DNA of 12,261 bases from Thermoproteota archaeon (GTDB lineage Archaea > Thermoproteota > Korarchaeia > Korarchaeales > Korarchaeaceae), in contig DRBY01000127.1 in NCBI GenBank assembly GCA_011042755.1, forward strand, positions 1 to 12,261, written 5' to 3'. Shown in pieces: positions 1-7,042 of the stretch. Below the pieces are notes generated by a model. The model worked only from the letters and a program-made list of their open reading frames with translations. It was not told the DNA's origin and did no database searches. Every line of letters starts with the position of its first letter. The stretch's first letter is position 1. Position numbers and translations under genes: made by a program.

Positions 1-1
1 A

Positions 2-286
2 ACTTCAGGCGTCATGGGCAGTCTCGGATCGGCGCTCTTAAACCCCTCGGCGGTCTCTGTCGGCGCGTCTGGGGGAATATTGGGCCTGCTCGGCGTGGCC
101 ATAGTACTCGAGAAGGCGAGGTTTGGATCTGTGTCGCCAACTAGCATTGTAGTGGCTCTTCTGGCGGTAGGTGGAGGGTTCCTAGAGGGCGTTGACGTCG
201 TTGCTCATGCCTCAGGCTTTGTGGTTGGTCTCCTGATGGGTTGGCTATTTCTAAGTAGTAGTGAGTACGCTTACGAGGCTCGATGA
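2..286 (+). CDS. Rhomboid family intramembrane serine protease, C-terminal part (cut by left edge)
   Basis: The reading frame is open from base 2, so the gene begins outside the window; the ATG at 14 is internal. Rhomboids cleave transmembrane helices inside the membrane with a Ser-His dyad. Counting from the ATG at 14, the serine motif GASGG lies at residues 17-21 (Ser19) in a hydrophobic helix, followed by further hydrophobic segments. The partner histidine (His65) sits in VAHASGFVVG, as in the last catalytic helix of the family. The order and roughly 46-residue spacing fit rhomboids. The protein ends in a short polar tail. It is convergent with the exported protease gene, with five bases between the two stop codons. 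The substrate is unknown. The missing N-terminus should hold the first transmembrane helices. Confidence 0.85.
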   Translation, partial: TSGVMGSLGSALLNPSAVSVGASGGILGLLGVAIVLEKARFGSVSPTSIVVALLAVGGGFLEGVDVVAHASGFVVGLLMGWLFLSSSEYAYEAR

Positions 287-291
287 AAATG

Positions 292-2274
292 TCAGGGCGA
301 GGAACACGATTCGATTTGATCTAACTCCGCAGAATCAAGGGTTCCATCAGTTTGGTGAGATCTCCTGCCTAGAATGAATCCCACGGCTCCTCCGGCTGCC
401 GCCGAGGCGAGCGAAATGGTCAACGCAACCCAGATGGGAGTCTCTTCATGCGCAGGCTGAGTTGGCTGTGGCGATGCTGAGGGTTGAGTCGGTCGTGGAG
501 CCGCCTTGGGTGGAGCCAACTCGGCTCCCTCCCCCAGTGAAACTAGGACATCGATGTTAGCGTAAGTGGCAGAAAGTTCGTAGAGGAGGAGGGCCGAGGG
601 TAAATCACCCTCTTCTCTCGCGACCTCCGCCGCTTCCAAGTAGCTCAGCGCTGTGACGGGCCTGACGCCCGTCTCCATGATCCTAGCCAGGCGGCCCAGA
701 GTCTCCTTGGAGACCGCGTCGACCAGCCTTCTCAAGTCGGTCGTCTGAAACGCGCCGTGAATTGCCAGAGTCGAGTAAGCTATAGCTTCTGCTGAGAGCC
801 CTATGACCGCGTAGTGTCTCCCATCCTGTTGGGCCTCCTTGGCGAGGGCGAGTCTGTCCATTGCGTGATCGAGGAGTGCGCTCGACTCCCCCACATCTTG
901 AAGGAGGGAGGCAGCGTATCCCACAACGCTCTCAGCCTCATACAGCATCGTGGCAGCCACGCTCAGGATCACGCTTCGATCTGGCGGTGGGCCGCCGGGT
1001 AGGCACAGCCCAGCCCAGCTCCTCGCCGTCCTCACCCTCCAGTTTGCGTATACTAGCCACTCAGCTGATGAGACTAGATCGCCCGACTTGAAGAGATCAG
1101 TAGCCTTCTCGAACGCTTCCATCGCGTCATAGAGCCTCTGCCAGGCCGCGACCAGGGCTTCAAAGGATGTTGAGGACTCAGGTTCCGTCGCCTCAAGGGA
1201 ACTCTCGACCTTCTGGATAGACTGATTTAGCTCGAGGGCATGGGATAGCAGGGGCTTCGTGGGGTCGTCTGCAAGAGCCATCTCGAGCACGAGCCTAGCC
1301 GTATCGATAGCGACCGCAGATCTGAACGCAGCGCTAGCCGCGCTGTATGGCCTCCCCGTGGAGTCGAGTTCCTTGGCCTTTTCAGCCTCCAACTTGGCGG
1401 TCTCAACTTTCTGCTTCAGGTATTCCTTGATAGGACCTTCAGGCAACCTAGAGAGATTCAGCAGCACCTCTCTCCTCGCAGAATCGTACTCCGCGAGGTA
1501 GGCGTTCGTCCACCCTGTAATCACGGCGGCCACATCAGGATCAAGGGAAACTTCCTCTACCTCTTTGAGGGGTATTCTCCACCCCGTGGAGGCCTCAACT
1601 GCTTCTCTGATGGTCATTACGGATTTTACGCTCACTCCAAGGCTCATGCCGAGTTCGGTGACGTTGACCCTCTCTCGCACGACCCTCCGAGTGATCCAGA
1701 AGGGCCCTGGTTCCTCGATTACCCTGTTCTCTACGACGACCTCTTGACCCGCTGGGATCAGGAAGAGCTTTGCTCCACCTTCCGCAGCCGCCGTTAGCTT
1801 CGCTGGAATTCCTCCAACCGGTCCGACGGTGCCATCAGGGTTTACCATGCCCGTCATCACAACAGAACCGTCGAGTGTGAGGTTCGCTAGCGCCGCAACC
1901 ATAGCCACTGTCATGGCAGCCCCTGCGCTGGGCCCTCCGATGACCATGCTGTCAGACTCCATGCTCACGTAGAAGTCGAACTCGTTTGGGTTAAGCCCCA
2001 GCAGGGAGCATGCGACTAAGGCGGCAGTCCTAGCCGCCGACTGTGTGTCCAGCTGCGTCAGAGGGTCGGCGGAGAAGTACACCTTCCCAGAGCCCGGCCT
2101 CACGACTCTCACGGTGAGCCTGCTGAGGACTCCCTCGCCAGCGGTCGTTACTGCGGGAACCGAGATCGACACCTCTGACTCCCACTCGGGAGCGGACTGA
2201 GCCGAGATCGGTGGCAGGACCGCTAACAGCAGTAGGCCTAGGATCGCAGCACTCTCTAGGGGTCTCGTTCTCAT
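292..2274 (-). CDS. Exported, membrane-anchored Lon-like serine protease (archaeal S16/S18 type)
   Basis: A 660-residue protein with a signal peptide at residues 1-25 (hydrophobic core, then ISAQS). A Lon-type proteolytic domain lies at about residues 35-230. Ser116 in GGPSAGAAM and Lys159 in GGIPAKL form the catalytic dyad; their 43-residue separation equals that of Ser679 and Lys722 in E. coli Lon. No AAA ATPase domain is present. Residues 230-585 are Ala/Leu/Glu-rich and look helical, possibly repeats. A Pro/Gln/Thr-rich linker (about 586-612) precedes one transmembrane helix (about 614-636) and a short charged tail. This layout matches the archaeal 'predicted serine protease, S18 family' (COG1750 as I recall it). 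The enzyme probably works outside the cell, tethered by its C-terminus. ATG at 2274 overlaps the upstream stop as ATGA, so translation is likely coupled. Substrate unknown. Confidence 0.85.
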   Translation of the reverse strand: MRTRPLESAAILGLLLLAVLPPISAQSAPEWESEVSISVPAVTTAGEGVLSRLTVRVVRPGSGKVYFSADPLTQLDTQSAARTAALVACSLLGLNPNEFDFYVSMESDSMVIGGPSAGAAMTVAMVAALANLTLDGSVVMTGMVNPDGTVGPVGGIPAKLTAAAEGGAKLFLIPAGQEVVVENRVIEEPGPFWITRRVVRERVNVTELGMSLGVSVKSVMTIREAVEASTGWRIPLKEVEEVSLDPDVAAVITGWTNAYLAEYDSARREVLLNLSRLPEGPIKEYLKQKVETAKLEAEKAKELDSTGRPYSAASAAFRSAVAIDTARLVLEMALADDPTKPLLSHALELNQSIQKVESSLEATEPESSTSFEALVAAWQRLYDAMEAFEKATDLFKSGDLVSSAEWLVYANWRVRTARSWAGLCLPGGPPPDRSVILSVAATMLYEAESVVGYAASLLQDVGESSALLDHAMDRLALAKEAQQDGRHYAVIGLSAEAIAYSTLAIHGAFQTTDLRRLVDAVSKETLGRLARIMETGVRPVTALSYLEAAEVAREEGDLPSALLLYELSATYANIDVLVSLGEGAELAPPKAAPRPTQPSASPQPTQPAHEETPIWVALTISLASAAAGGAVGFILGRRSHQTDGTLDSAELDQIESCSSP

Positions 2275-2720
2275 AAGCCTCCCGCAACGTCACCTAGAGC
2301 GTCCATCCACCACGAGAGCAGTTCCTGTCTCCTCTTCTCGATGTAGTCGGCCGTGTAGAACAGTAGAATTGACGCATCACCCCACGAGTCCAGAGACTTC
2401 GATATCTCTGACTCCCATACGCCTGCCGCCGTTATCGACTTTAGCCAATCGACTGGGTTCTCGTCAGGAGGTGCCGCAGGAGCGGGCCAGTCCTCCCGTC
2501 CTGAGAACTTGACGTGCACCCTCCCCTCCTCATCCACAACGGCCTCTTCAAAGACGACGGAGTCAACCTCAAGAGCACTCGCTCTACCAGAGTCGCGCAA
2601 GCTTGAGAGCCACTCCTCGGCGTTGACGGACCTTGACAGCTTTGATATCAGCTGTCTTAGCGAATCAACGTCCTTGAAGACCAGCTCTCCTCGAGTCTCA
2701 GCCTCAGCCAAGTAACCCAC
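2271..2720 (-). CDS. Hypothetical protein coupled to the Lon-like protease
   Basis: A 149-residue acidic protein with no motif I recognise. It has no signal peptide or membrane segment and looks mostly helical, with a Trp/Tyr-rich C-terminus containing ELLSWWMDALG. It starts at GTG 2720, which coincides with the transcript start predicted from the TATA-like element at 2742-2749, so the mRNA is probably leaderless. A GGGAGGT at 2732-2738 looks like a ribosome site, but it would lie upstream of that transcript start. Its TGA overlaps the ATG of the exported protease (ATGA), so the two are made together. A regulator or partner of the protease is possible, but that rests on context only. Confidence 0.7.
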   Translation of the reverse strand: MGYLAEAETRGELVFKDVDSLRQLISKLSRSVNAEEWLSSLRDSGRASALEVDSVVFEEAVVDEEGRVHVKFSGREDWPAPAAPPDENPVDWLKSITAAGVWESEISKSLDSWGDASILLFYTADYIEKRRQELLSWWMDALGDVAGGL

Positions 2721-2741
2721 CGAGCCGATGACCTCCCAGCC

Positions 2742-2749
2742 TATATTTA
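2742..2749 (-). promoter_or_regulatory. TATA box for the hypothetical/protease operon
   Basis: TAAATATA on the minus strand. Its centre lies 26 bp before GTG 2720, the usual archaeal distance between TATA box and transcript start. This predicts a leaderless two-gene mRNA. Confidence 0.55.
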
Positions 2750-2972
2750 CGGTTATGCTCTCGCTGCGTGTAGTTAGTGTGTCGATCGTCGGTTATGCGT
2801 TAGCGAGTGACGAGGTCTTTGCTTCGCGCCGGGCTCCCCTGGAGTGTAGGCTGGAGTAAGTGATATGACGTGAAAAAACCTGGACGCATTGTGGCACTCT
2901 AGTGGATCCTTTAGGACGCGTTGGCGCACAGACATCAGCACAAGGGATTTGCTTGACTTTCATGCAGAGAGC
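2750..2972. other. Divergent intergenic stretch without a credible gene
   Basis: The 288-bp gap between the divergent starts at 2720 and 3009 holds the two TATA boxes and the inverted repeat listed separately. In the rest I see no tRNA, no C/D-box RNA pattern, no direct repeat and no ORF with the GC-rich third positions of neighbouring genes. Confidence 0.5.
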
Positions 2973-2980
2973 TTTTAAAT
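2973..2980 (+). promoter_or_regulatory. TATA box of the CARF-like/wHTH regulator operon
   Basis: TTTTAAAT, centred about 26 bp before position 3003. The predicted transcript would carry a leader of only about six bases before the TTG start at 3009. The inverted repeat at 2988-3008 covers the predicted transcription start. Confidence 0.6.
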
Positions 2981-2987
2981 TGTCTAC

Positions 2988-3008
2988 GAGACCCAAAGCG
3001 GGGGTCTC
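2988..3008. promoter_or_regulatory. Perfect 7+7 bp inverted repeat, candidate operator
   Basis: GAGACCC, seven spacer bases, then GGGTCTC. It lies 7 bp downstream of the TATA box, spans the predicted transcript start and ends exactly where the TTG start codon begins. A dimeric winged-helix protein bound here would block RNA polymerase loading. The encoded regulator is the obvious candidate ligand (autorepression), which is an inference. Confidence 0.5.
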
Positions 3009-3665
3009 TTGCCTAGAGATAGGGTTTGCCAGCTCGCTCTGGTGTCAGGAAGCTTCACCGAGGCTCTTACGGCTGCCCTTAGGGAGAGACAAGTCCACGG
3101 ACTTGTCTTGATCTTCCGGAGGGGTGAGATGGAAGAGGTCTCCGCTCAGTCAGACGTCCTGAGCGCCTTCCTAAACCTACCCATAAGGCTCGTCCCCTAT
3201 GATGACGACGCAAGTCCTGAGCAGATGGCGATAATAATGAGGGAGGCCATCAAGGACCTCTGCCAAGATTACGCAACCATAGAGGTTAATATCGGGGCAG
3301 CAGACAAAGTCCAAGCCGTCTCAGGACTGCTAGCTGCTATGGCACACGGGCTCCCCTGCTTCGATGTCATCAACGGTCAGATAGTGCCGCTGCCAACTCC
3401 CCCATCAGGTCTTAGGGTTGGGCTCAGCGAAGAGAAGCTCAGCATATTGGCAGCGCTCTGGGAGACGGGAGGGAAAGTGGAGGGGCTAGAGAAGCTCTCC
3501 AAGAGGACGGGGATGAGCAGAGCCCTGCTCAGCTACCACATTCGTGGGTCAGAGAGAACCCCGGGGCTTGAAGCCCTAGGCTTTGTGAAAGTGTCGCGAG
3601 TGGGTAGAAGGACGAGTGTTGAACTCACCCCCCTCGGTAGGCTTGTGGCCGCTTCGGTGGGGTGA
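3009..3665 (+). CDS. CARF-like/winged-helix transcriptional regulator (Csa3 / DUF6293-like)
   Basis: A 218-residue two-domain protein. Residues about 8-130 look like a Rossmann-type sensor: a first strand with a Ser-Gly-Ser turn (LALVSGSF), alternating strands and helices, and VNIGAADKVQAVSGLL near residues 94-109. The last element resembles the ligand-loop and helix of CARF-like domains in Csa3 and the haloarchaeal DUF6293/HFX_2341 family. Residues about 138-216 form a winged helix-turn-helix, with recognition helix around SRALLSYHIRG and a wing at VGRRTSVELTPLG. Csa3 proteins bind cyclic oligoadenylates and control CRISPR genes, but no CRISPR locus is visible here, so the ligand is open. 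The TTG start is supported by the TATA box about 32 bp upstream. The stop lies five bases before the adenylate kinase ATG, so the two are probably co-transcribed. Autoregulation through the repeat at 2988-3008 is likely. Confidence 0.75.
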   Translation: MPRDRVCQLALVSGSFTEALTAALRERQVHGLVLIFRRGEMEEVSAQSDVLSAFLNLPIRLVPYDDDASPEQMAIIMREAIKDLCQDYATIEVNIGAADKVQAVSGLLAAMAHGLPCFDVINGQIVPLPTPPSGLRVGLSEEKLSILAALWETGGKVEGLEKLSKRTGMSRALLSYHIRGSERTPGLEALGFVKVSRVGRRTSVELTPLGRLVAASVG

Positions 3666-3668
3666 TCC
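3659..3668 (+). promoter_or_regulatory. Shine-Dalgarno site that decides the adenylate kinase start
   Basis: GGGGTGATCC closely matches the complement of the archaeal 16S rRNA 3' end and sits just before ATG 3671. It supports that ATG over the in-frame GTG at 3662, which overlaps the regulator's stop codon. Confidence 0.6.
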
Positions 3669-3670
3669 AG

Positions 3671-4336
3671 ATGAGGCTCATCCTCTTGGGTCCTCCCGGA
3701 GCAGGTAAGGGGACGCAGGCAGCCCGAATCTCGGACAAGTACGGCATCCCTCACATCTCTACCGGTGACATATTTAGAGAGATCCTCAAGAGGGACGACG
3801 AGCTGGCTAGGAAGGTCCGCAAATACGTCGAGTCGGGGGACCTCGTTCCAGACGAGATCGTGGTTGAGATAGTCAGGGAAAGGATACACAGGCCTGACTG
3901 CCAGAGAGGCTTCATCCTAGACGGTTTCCCTCGCACGAAACCACAAGCTAGGGCTCTAGACGAGATCCTCGAAGCAGATGGGACGCCGCTAACGGCGGCT
4001 CTGTACCTACAGGTAACTGAGGAGACCGTTGTGATGAGGCTCTCGAGGCGCAGAGTGTGTGAGAACTGTCAGGCGGTCTATCACCTGGACTTTAATCCCC
4101 CTAAGGTTCCCGGTGTGTGTGACCGCTGCGGAGGGAAGCTAGTCCAGAGGGAAGATGACAGAGAAGAAGTCGTGAGGCGCAGGCTCAGAGTGTACAGAGA
4201 GCAGACAGAGCCTCTGCTGGAGTACTACAGGCAGAGAGGGGTCCTTAAGGAGGTGGACGGAAACAAGCCAATTGAAGATGTTTGGAGGGAAATTCAGGAG
4301 ATCTTAGATCCCCTAGCCGAGCGCGGAGACTGCTGA
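3671..4336 (+). CDS. adk: Adenylate kinase, long form with zinc-binding lid
   Basis: This 221-residue cytoplasmic enzyme interconverts ATP + AMP and 2 ADP. It has the P-loop GPPGAGKGT at residues 7-15, the AMP-site motif STGDIFRE at 30-37, and DGFPRT at 84-89. Its LID domain contains a four-cysteine zinc site (Cys130, 133, 150, 153), followed by the DDREEVVRRRL arginine helix. This is the bacterial-type long enzyme, unlike the short lid-less trimeric AdkA of many Crenarchaeota and Euryarchaeota. I chose ATG 3671 because family members start MRLILLGPPG and because a strong ribosome site precedes it; GTG 3662 would add three residues. It follows the CARF-like regulator at 5 bp, an unusual partner for a housekeeping kinase. 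The next gene has its own promoter. Confidence 0.96.
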   Translation: MRLILLGPPGAGKGTQAARISDKYGIPHISTGDIFREILKRDDELARKVRKYVESGDLVPDEIVVEIVRERIHRPDCQRGFILDGFPRTKPQARALDEILEADGTPLTAALYLQVTEETVVMRLSRRRVCENCQAVYHLDFNPPKVPGVCDRCGGKLVQREDDREEVVRRRLRVYREQTEPLLEYYRQRGVLKEVDGNKPIEDVWREIQEILDPLAERGDC

Positions 4337-4344
4337 GTTCACTG

Positions 4345-4350
4345 TTATAT
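4345..4350 (+). promoter_or_regulatory. TATA box of the 98-aa gene
   Basis: TTATAT, nine bases after the adk stop codon. It is centred about 26 bp before position 4374 and would give a seven-base leader to TTG 4381. A short hairpin, CCCTG-TAAT-CAGGG (4361-4374), ends at the predicted transcript start. Confidence 0.45.
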
Positions 4351-4380
4351 CGTTGAGTCGCCCTGTAATCAGGGGGCACG

Positions 4381-4677
4381 TTGGCCGTCCCGAAGGAAGT
4401 CCTGACCGTCAGCAAGAAGGGTAAGGTCGAGGTTAGAACCCTGGTTCGACGCGGGAGATTCGTCTTGATAGAGTACAGAGATCCAGATACGCTAGAGAGG
4501 ACGGAGAACAAGTACAAGCTGGTGCTGAAGGGCGACGACGGCACGATCGAGGAGTACTTCATAGTTCCGCTCAGCCAGCCGGGGAGGAGGCTACTGATCA
4601 TACCCAAGGAGAAGAAGGGAGATAAGCTCCTAGTGTGGAATCCAGAGACAAAGGAGGCGGAGCCCATGTTTCCTTAA
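4381..4677 (+). CDS. Small conserved-looking hypothetical protein, basic, beta-rich
   Basis: A 98-residue soluble protein I do not recognise. It is rich in Lys, Arg, Glu and Val, with alternating residues that suggest a beta barrel or sandwich (VEVRTLVRRGRFVLIEYR, YKLVLKG, EEYFIVPL, LLIIPKEKKG). It has no cysteine and no transmembrane segment. Codon use matches its neighbours and third positions are GC-rich, so it is very probably real. TTG 4381 is the only plausible start near the TATA box at 4345; no ATG lies closer. It sits between adk and the CBS gene on the same strand, but each has its own promoter element. A nucleic-acid-binding role would fit the charge pattern, but that is speculation. 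Confidence 0.7.
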   Translation: MAVPKEVLTVSKKGKVEVRTLVRRGRFVLIEYRDPDTLERTENKYKLVLKGDDGTIEEYFIVPLSQPGRRLLIIPKEKKGDKLLVWNPETKEAEPMFP

Positions 4678-4722
4678 CCGAAAGAGGACGGCAGAGGTAT
4701 CTTCGACCGGAAAAGTAAAGAC

Positions 4723-4729
4723 TTTAAAC
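4723..4729 (+). promoter_or_regulatory. TATA box of the four-CBS gene
   Basis: TTTAAAC, about 26 bp before position 4752, leaving a leader of about six bases before TTG 4758. A short inverted repeat, AAAGT-AAAG-ACTTT (4712-4725), overlaps it on the BRE side. Confidence 0.5.
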
Positions 4730-4757
4730 ATATACATCTAGAAGCCCATTCCTGGGA

Positions 4758-5582
4758 TTGGAGCTGCCCAAAAAAGCCATAGAGGTGGCTACGCTCTCGG
4801 TAGTCACAGCTAGGCCAGAGGACGCCGTCTCAAAGGCTGCCAAAATAATGACTCGTGGGTGGTTCAGGAGGCTGCCTATTGTTGACGAGGGTGAAGTTGT
4901 GGGCCTCGTGACTGCGAAGGACATCCTCAGGGCGATATCTAGGGCCATCCCCGAGGAAGCAGACCCGTCCTGCCTCGCCGAGGCGCTGAATACCCCTCTA
5001 GCTGAGGTAATCAGAGGCCCGCCGGTGACTGTGGGTCCCTACACACCCGTAGAAGAAGTTCTCGACATGGTCGTAGCCTCAGATGTGGGCGCGGCGCTCG
5101 TGGTTGATGAAGATGGGAGGCTCCTAGGGATCGTCACTGAGCGTGACCTTCTCAGGGCCCTTGCGGATCTAGAGGTGCGGGAGACCGTTCAGGAGATAAT
5201 GACAAAGGAAGTCAAGGCTTTGAGCCCAGATGAGCTGGTCATAAAGGCTGTGAAGGGAATGGTGGCAGGAGGATTCAGGAGGTACCCTGTTGTAGACAGA
5301 AATGGAAAGCTAGTGGGGATCGTTACAGCCAGGGACTTAGTTGCGCTGGCTGCTGAGTGTGCTGAGAACCCATCGAAGGCTAGTGAGTTCTTCGAGCCAG
5401 TGAGTCGCGTTATGTCCAAAAAACCCCTGACCGTGAGCCCGCAGTTCGGGGTCATGGCCGCCGTTAGGAGGACTACCGAGGCTGGCGTGGGTGCTCTGCC
5501 CGTGGTCACAGCTGGCAGGCTGATTGGCATAGTGACCGAGATGGACCTCCTCAGAGCGATAAAGCGGTATCTGAAGTCTTAA
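4758..5582 (+). CDS. Protein with four CBS domains (adenine-nucleotide sensor)
   Basis: A 274-residue protein made of two Bateman modules and nothing else. CBS units lie at about 8-62, 82-138, 145-200 and 215-272. Each ends in the ribose/phosphate-binding motif G-[IL]-V-T-x-x-D (49-55, 124-130, 187-193, 257-263), and all four acidic residues are kept, so all four sites may bind ligand. CBS pairs typically sense AMP, ADP, ATP or S-adenosylmethionine and control a partner protein. No effector domain is fused here, so it should act on another protein or on nucleic acid. The TTG start is fixed by the TATA box 30 bp upstream; the first ATG would delete half of CBS1. It is convergent with the dehydrogenase operon, one base between stops. 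Adenylate kinase nearby fits an energy-sensing role, but no link is shown. Confidence 0.9.
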   Translation: MELPKKAIEVATLSVVTARPEDAVSKAAKIMTRGWFRRLPIVDEGEVVGLVTAKDILRAISRAIPEEADPSCLAEALNTPLAEVIRGPPVTVGPYTPVEEVLDMVVASDVGAALVVDEDGRLLGIVTERDLLRALADLEVRETVQEIMTKEVKALSPDELVIKAVKGMVAGGFRRYPVVDRNGKLVGIVTARDLVALAAECAENPSKASEFFEPVSRVMSKKPLTVSPQFGVMAAVRRTTEAGVGALPVVTAGRLIGIVTEMDLLRAIKRYLKS

Positions 5583-5583
5583 C

Positions 5584-6741
5584 TCAGCCTACAACGGCAG
5601 CTTCCGCGCCGGCGACACCCTTCTCAAATCTCTCAAGTAGGAATGGGTCTATTGGCAGGTCTAGCGGCTCGCCAGCTATCAGCTGGGCCACGAGCTTGGA
5701 GGTTATTGGACCCATCATGAAGCCGTGCCCGCTGAAGCCGTTCGCCTGTATGAAGCCCTTGACCCCCCTAACAGGACCCGTGATCTGCTTCGCGTCCGGG
5801 GTCACGTCGTAGAGCCCAGCCCACTGCCTCACCACTCTGACGCTCTTGAGCCTCGGGATGTAGGTAGCCAGCAGCTTAGTCATCTTGACGAGGAACCTTA
5901 GGCTCGACTCGAAGTTGTACCCCGGCTTCTCGTGCGGGTCACCCCAGCCGCCCAAAATTGATCCTCTTGGAGACTGCCTAAAGTAGACGTTGTCGTGGAA
6001 GCATATTACCATCGGACCCAGAAACGGCTTGATTGGCTCAGTTACGAGGATCTCATGTCTGTATGGCTTATTCGGCAAGCGCACTCCGGCGGTCTCTGCC
6101 ACCTGCCTAGACCAGGCCCCCGCCGCGTTTACCACACACCCCGCCCTAACGAATCCCTTCTCAGTCTCAACCCCGGCGACCTGACCTTCAACGATCCTGA
6201 CCCTCTTGACTGGCGTAAAGGTGAATATCTCGGCGCCAAGCCTCTCAGCCGCTCTGGCGTAGCCGTAGGTCACTTTGAACGGATCTGCGTAACCATCCGT
6301 TGGATTCCAAGCTGCTCCGAGCGCTCCTATACCCTCGACATCCAGCTCGGGGACTATCTCGTTTATCTCTCCGGGCTCAAGCCACTCAACGGGGAGGCCG
6401 TGAGACCTCTGCATGACTATGTTCTTCTGGAACTGCTTGACCTCCTCCTCGGTCTTCGCTATTATCAGGTACCCGCCCTGCTTGTAGTCTGTGTCCACCC
6501 CCAGCTCCTGATCTAAGTTCTTGAAGATCTCCACGCTCTTCATGGCCAGCCTCACGTGATCCTCGGTAGCCCACTGCTGCCTTATGCCCCCAGGGCACCT
6601 GCCGGTTGAGCCCGCAGTTATGTAGTCCTTGTCGAAGACCGCCACGCTCAGCCCTCTGGAGGCGAGGTAGTAGGCTGTCGCGCAGCCTATTATACCGGCT
6701 CCAACCACGGCGACATCGTATCTCTCTCGAGGCCTAGTCAA
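5584..6741 (-). CDS. DAO-family FAD dehydrogenase, proline/sarcosine dehydrogenase-like beta subunit
   Basis: A 385-residue flavoenzyme of the D-amino-acid oxidase/SoxB fold. The FAD-binding GAGIIG lies at residues 14-19 after a first beta strand, with the acidic end of the second strand at FDKD. The conserved STGRCPGGIRQQW segment lies near residue 45. The C-terminal signature GFSGHGFMMGP lies near 335-345. It should oxidise a secondary or primary amino acid (proline, sarcosine or glycine) and pass electrons to the other subunits. It is the last gene of the four-gene operon and corresponds to pdhB (PDH beta) in Thermococcales. TTG 6741 overlaps the BFD stop as TTGA and is preceded by a GGGAGGGGATCG ribosome site. 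Substrate choice cannot be fixed from the sequence; sarcosine- or glycine-oxidising homologues share this fold. Confidence 0.88.
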   Translation of the reverse strand: MTRPRERYDVAVVGAGIIGCATAYYLASRGLSVAVFDKDYITAGSTGRCPGGIRQQWATEDHVRLAMKSVEIFKNLDQELGVDTDYKQGGYLIIAKTEEEVKQFQKNIVMQRSHGLPVEWLEPGEINEIVPELDVEGIGALGAAWNPTDGYADPFKVTYGYARAAERLGAEIFTFTPVKRVRIVEGQVAGVETEKGFVRAGCVVNAAGAWSRQVAETAGVRLPNKPYRHEILVTEPIKPFLGPMVICFHDNVYFRQSPRGSILGGWGDPHEKPGYNFESSLRFLVKMTKLLATYIPRLKSVRVVRQWAGLYDVTPDAKQITGPVRGVKGFIQANGFSGHGFMMGPITSKLVAQLIAGEPLDLPIDPFLLERFEKGVAGAEAAVVG

Positions 6742-7040
6742 TCCTCGATCCCCTCCCTCAGCTCTACCCTGGATAGGGTTCCCACGAGCACAGGAACCAC
6801 GGGGGGTCTGGGCCTAGGAAGCGTCTTCATGACCTCCGCTGTGCTCACCCCAATTTCCCTGGCCAGCACTGACGCAGCGAGCCTCAGGCATGTTCTCCCC
6901 TGACACGAACCCATTCCTATCCTCAGTATGCGCTTGAGCTCCTCCAGAGATCTCACTCTGTGCGTCCTTATGGCCTCCAAGAGCTCGTCAAGCGTGACAT
7001 CCTCGCACCGGCATATCGTGACCTTTTCCTCGTCAGCCAT
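6738..7040 (-). CDS. BFD-like [2Fe-2S] protein
   Basis: A 100-residue protein with the bacterioferritin-associated ferredoxin pattern C-x-C-x33-C-x4-C (Cys10, 12, 46, 51), including ICRCEDVT and GMGSCQGRTC. BFD domains hold one [2Fe-2S] cluster and are often found as a separate subunit or fused domain in amino-acid dehydrogenase complexes. Here it is a separate small subunit, equivalent to PdhX of the archaeal dye-linked proline dehydrogenase. ATG 7040 lies two bases after the ferredoxin stop and is preceded by GGGAGGGAT. Its own stop overlaps the start of the beta subunit. It likely relays electrons between the flavins and the ferredoxin subunit. Confidence 0.87.
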   Translation of the reverse strand: MADEEKVTICRCEDVTLDELLEAIRTHRVRSLEELKRILRIGMGSCQGRTCLRLAASVLAREIGVSTAEVMKTLPRPRPPVVPVLVGTLSRVELREGIED

Positions 7041-7042
7041 CT

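Noticed and set aside
2793..2996. 67-aa minus-strand ORF in the regulator's upstream gap
   Set aside because: Mixed composition, runs through the promoter and operator of the regulator, no motif.
3009..3665. Nearby CRISPR array or cas genes, prompted by the Csa3-like protein
   Set aside because: No regularly spaced direct repeats and no Cas motifs anywhere in the window.
4361..4374. CCCTG-TAAT-CAGGG as an adk terminator
   Set aside because: Only a five-base stem, no T run, and it lies downstream of the next gene's TATA box at the predicted transcript start, so a terminator role is not supported.
5995..6516. 173-aa plus-strand ORF opposite the DAO dehydrogenase
   Set aside because: Antisense shadow; no coding signature and no promoter.
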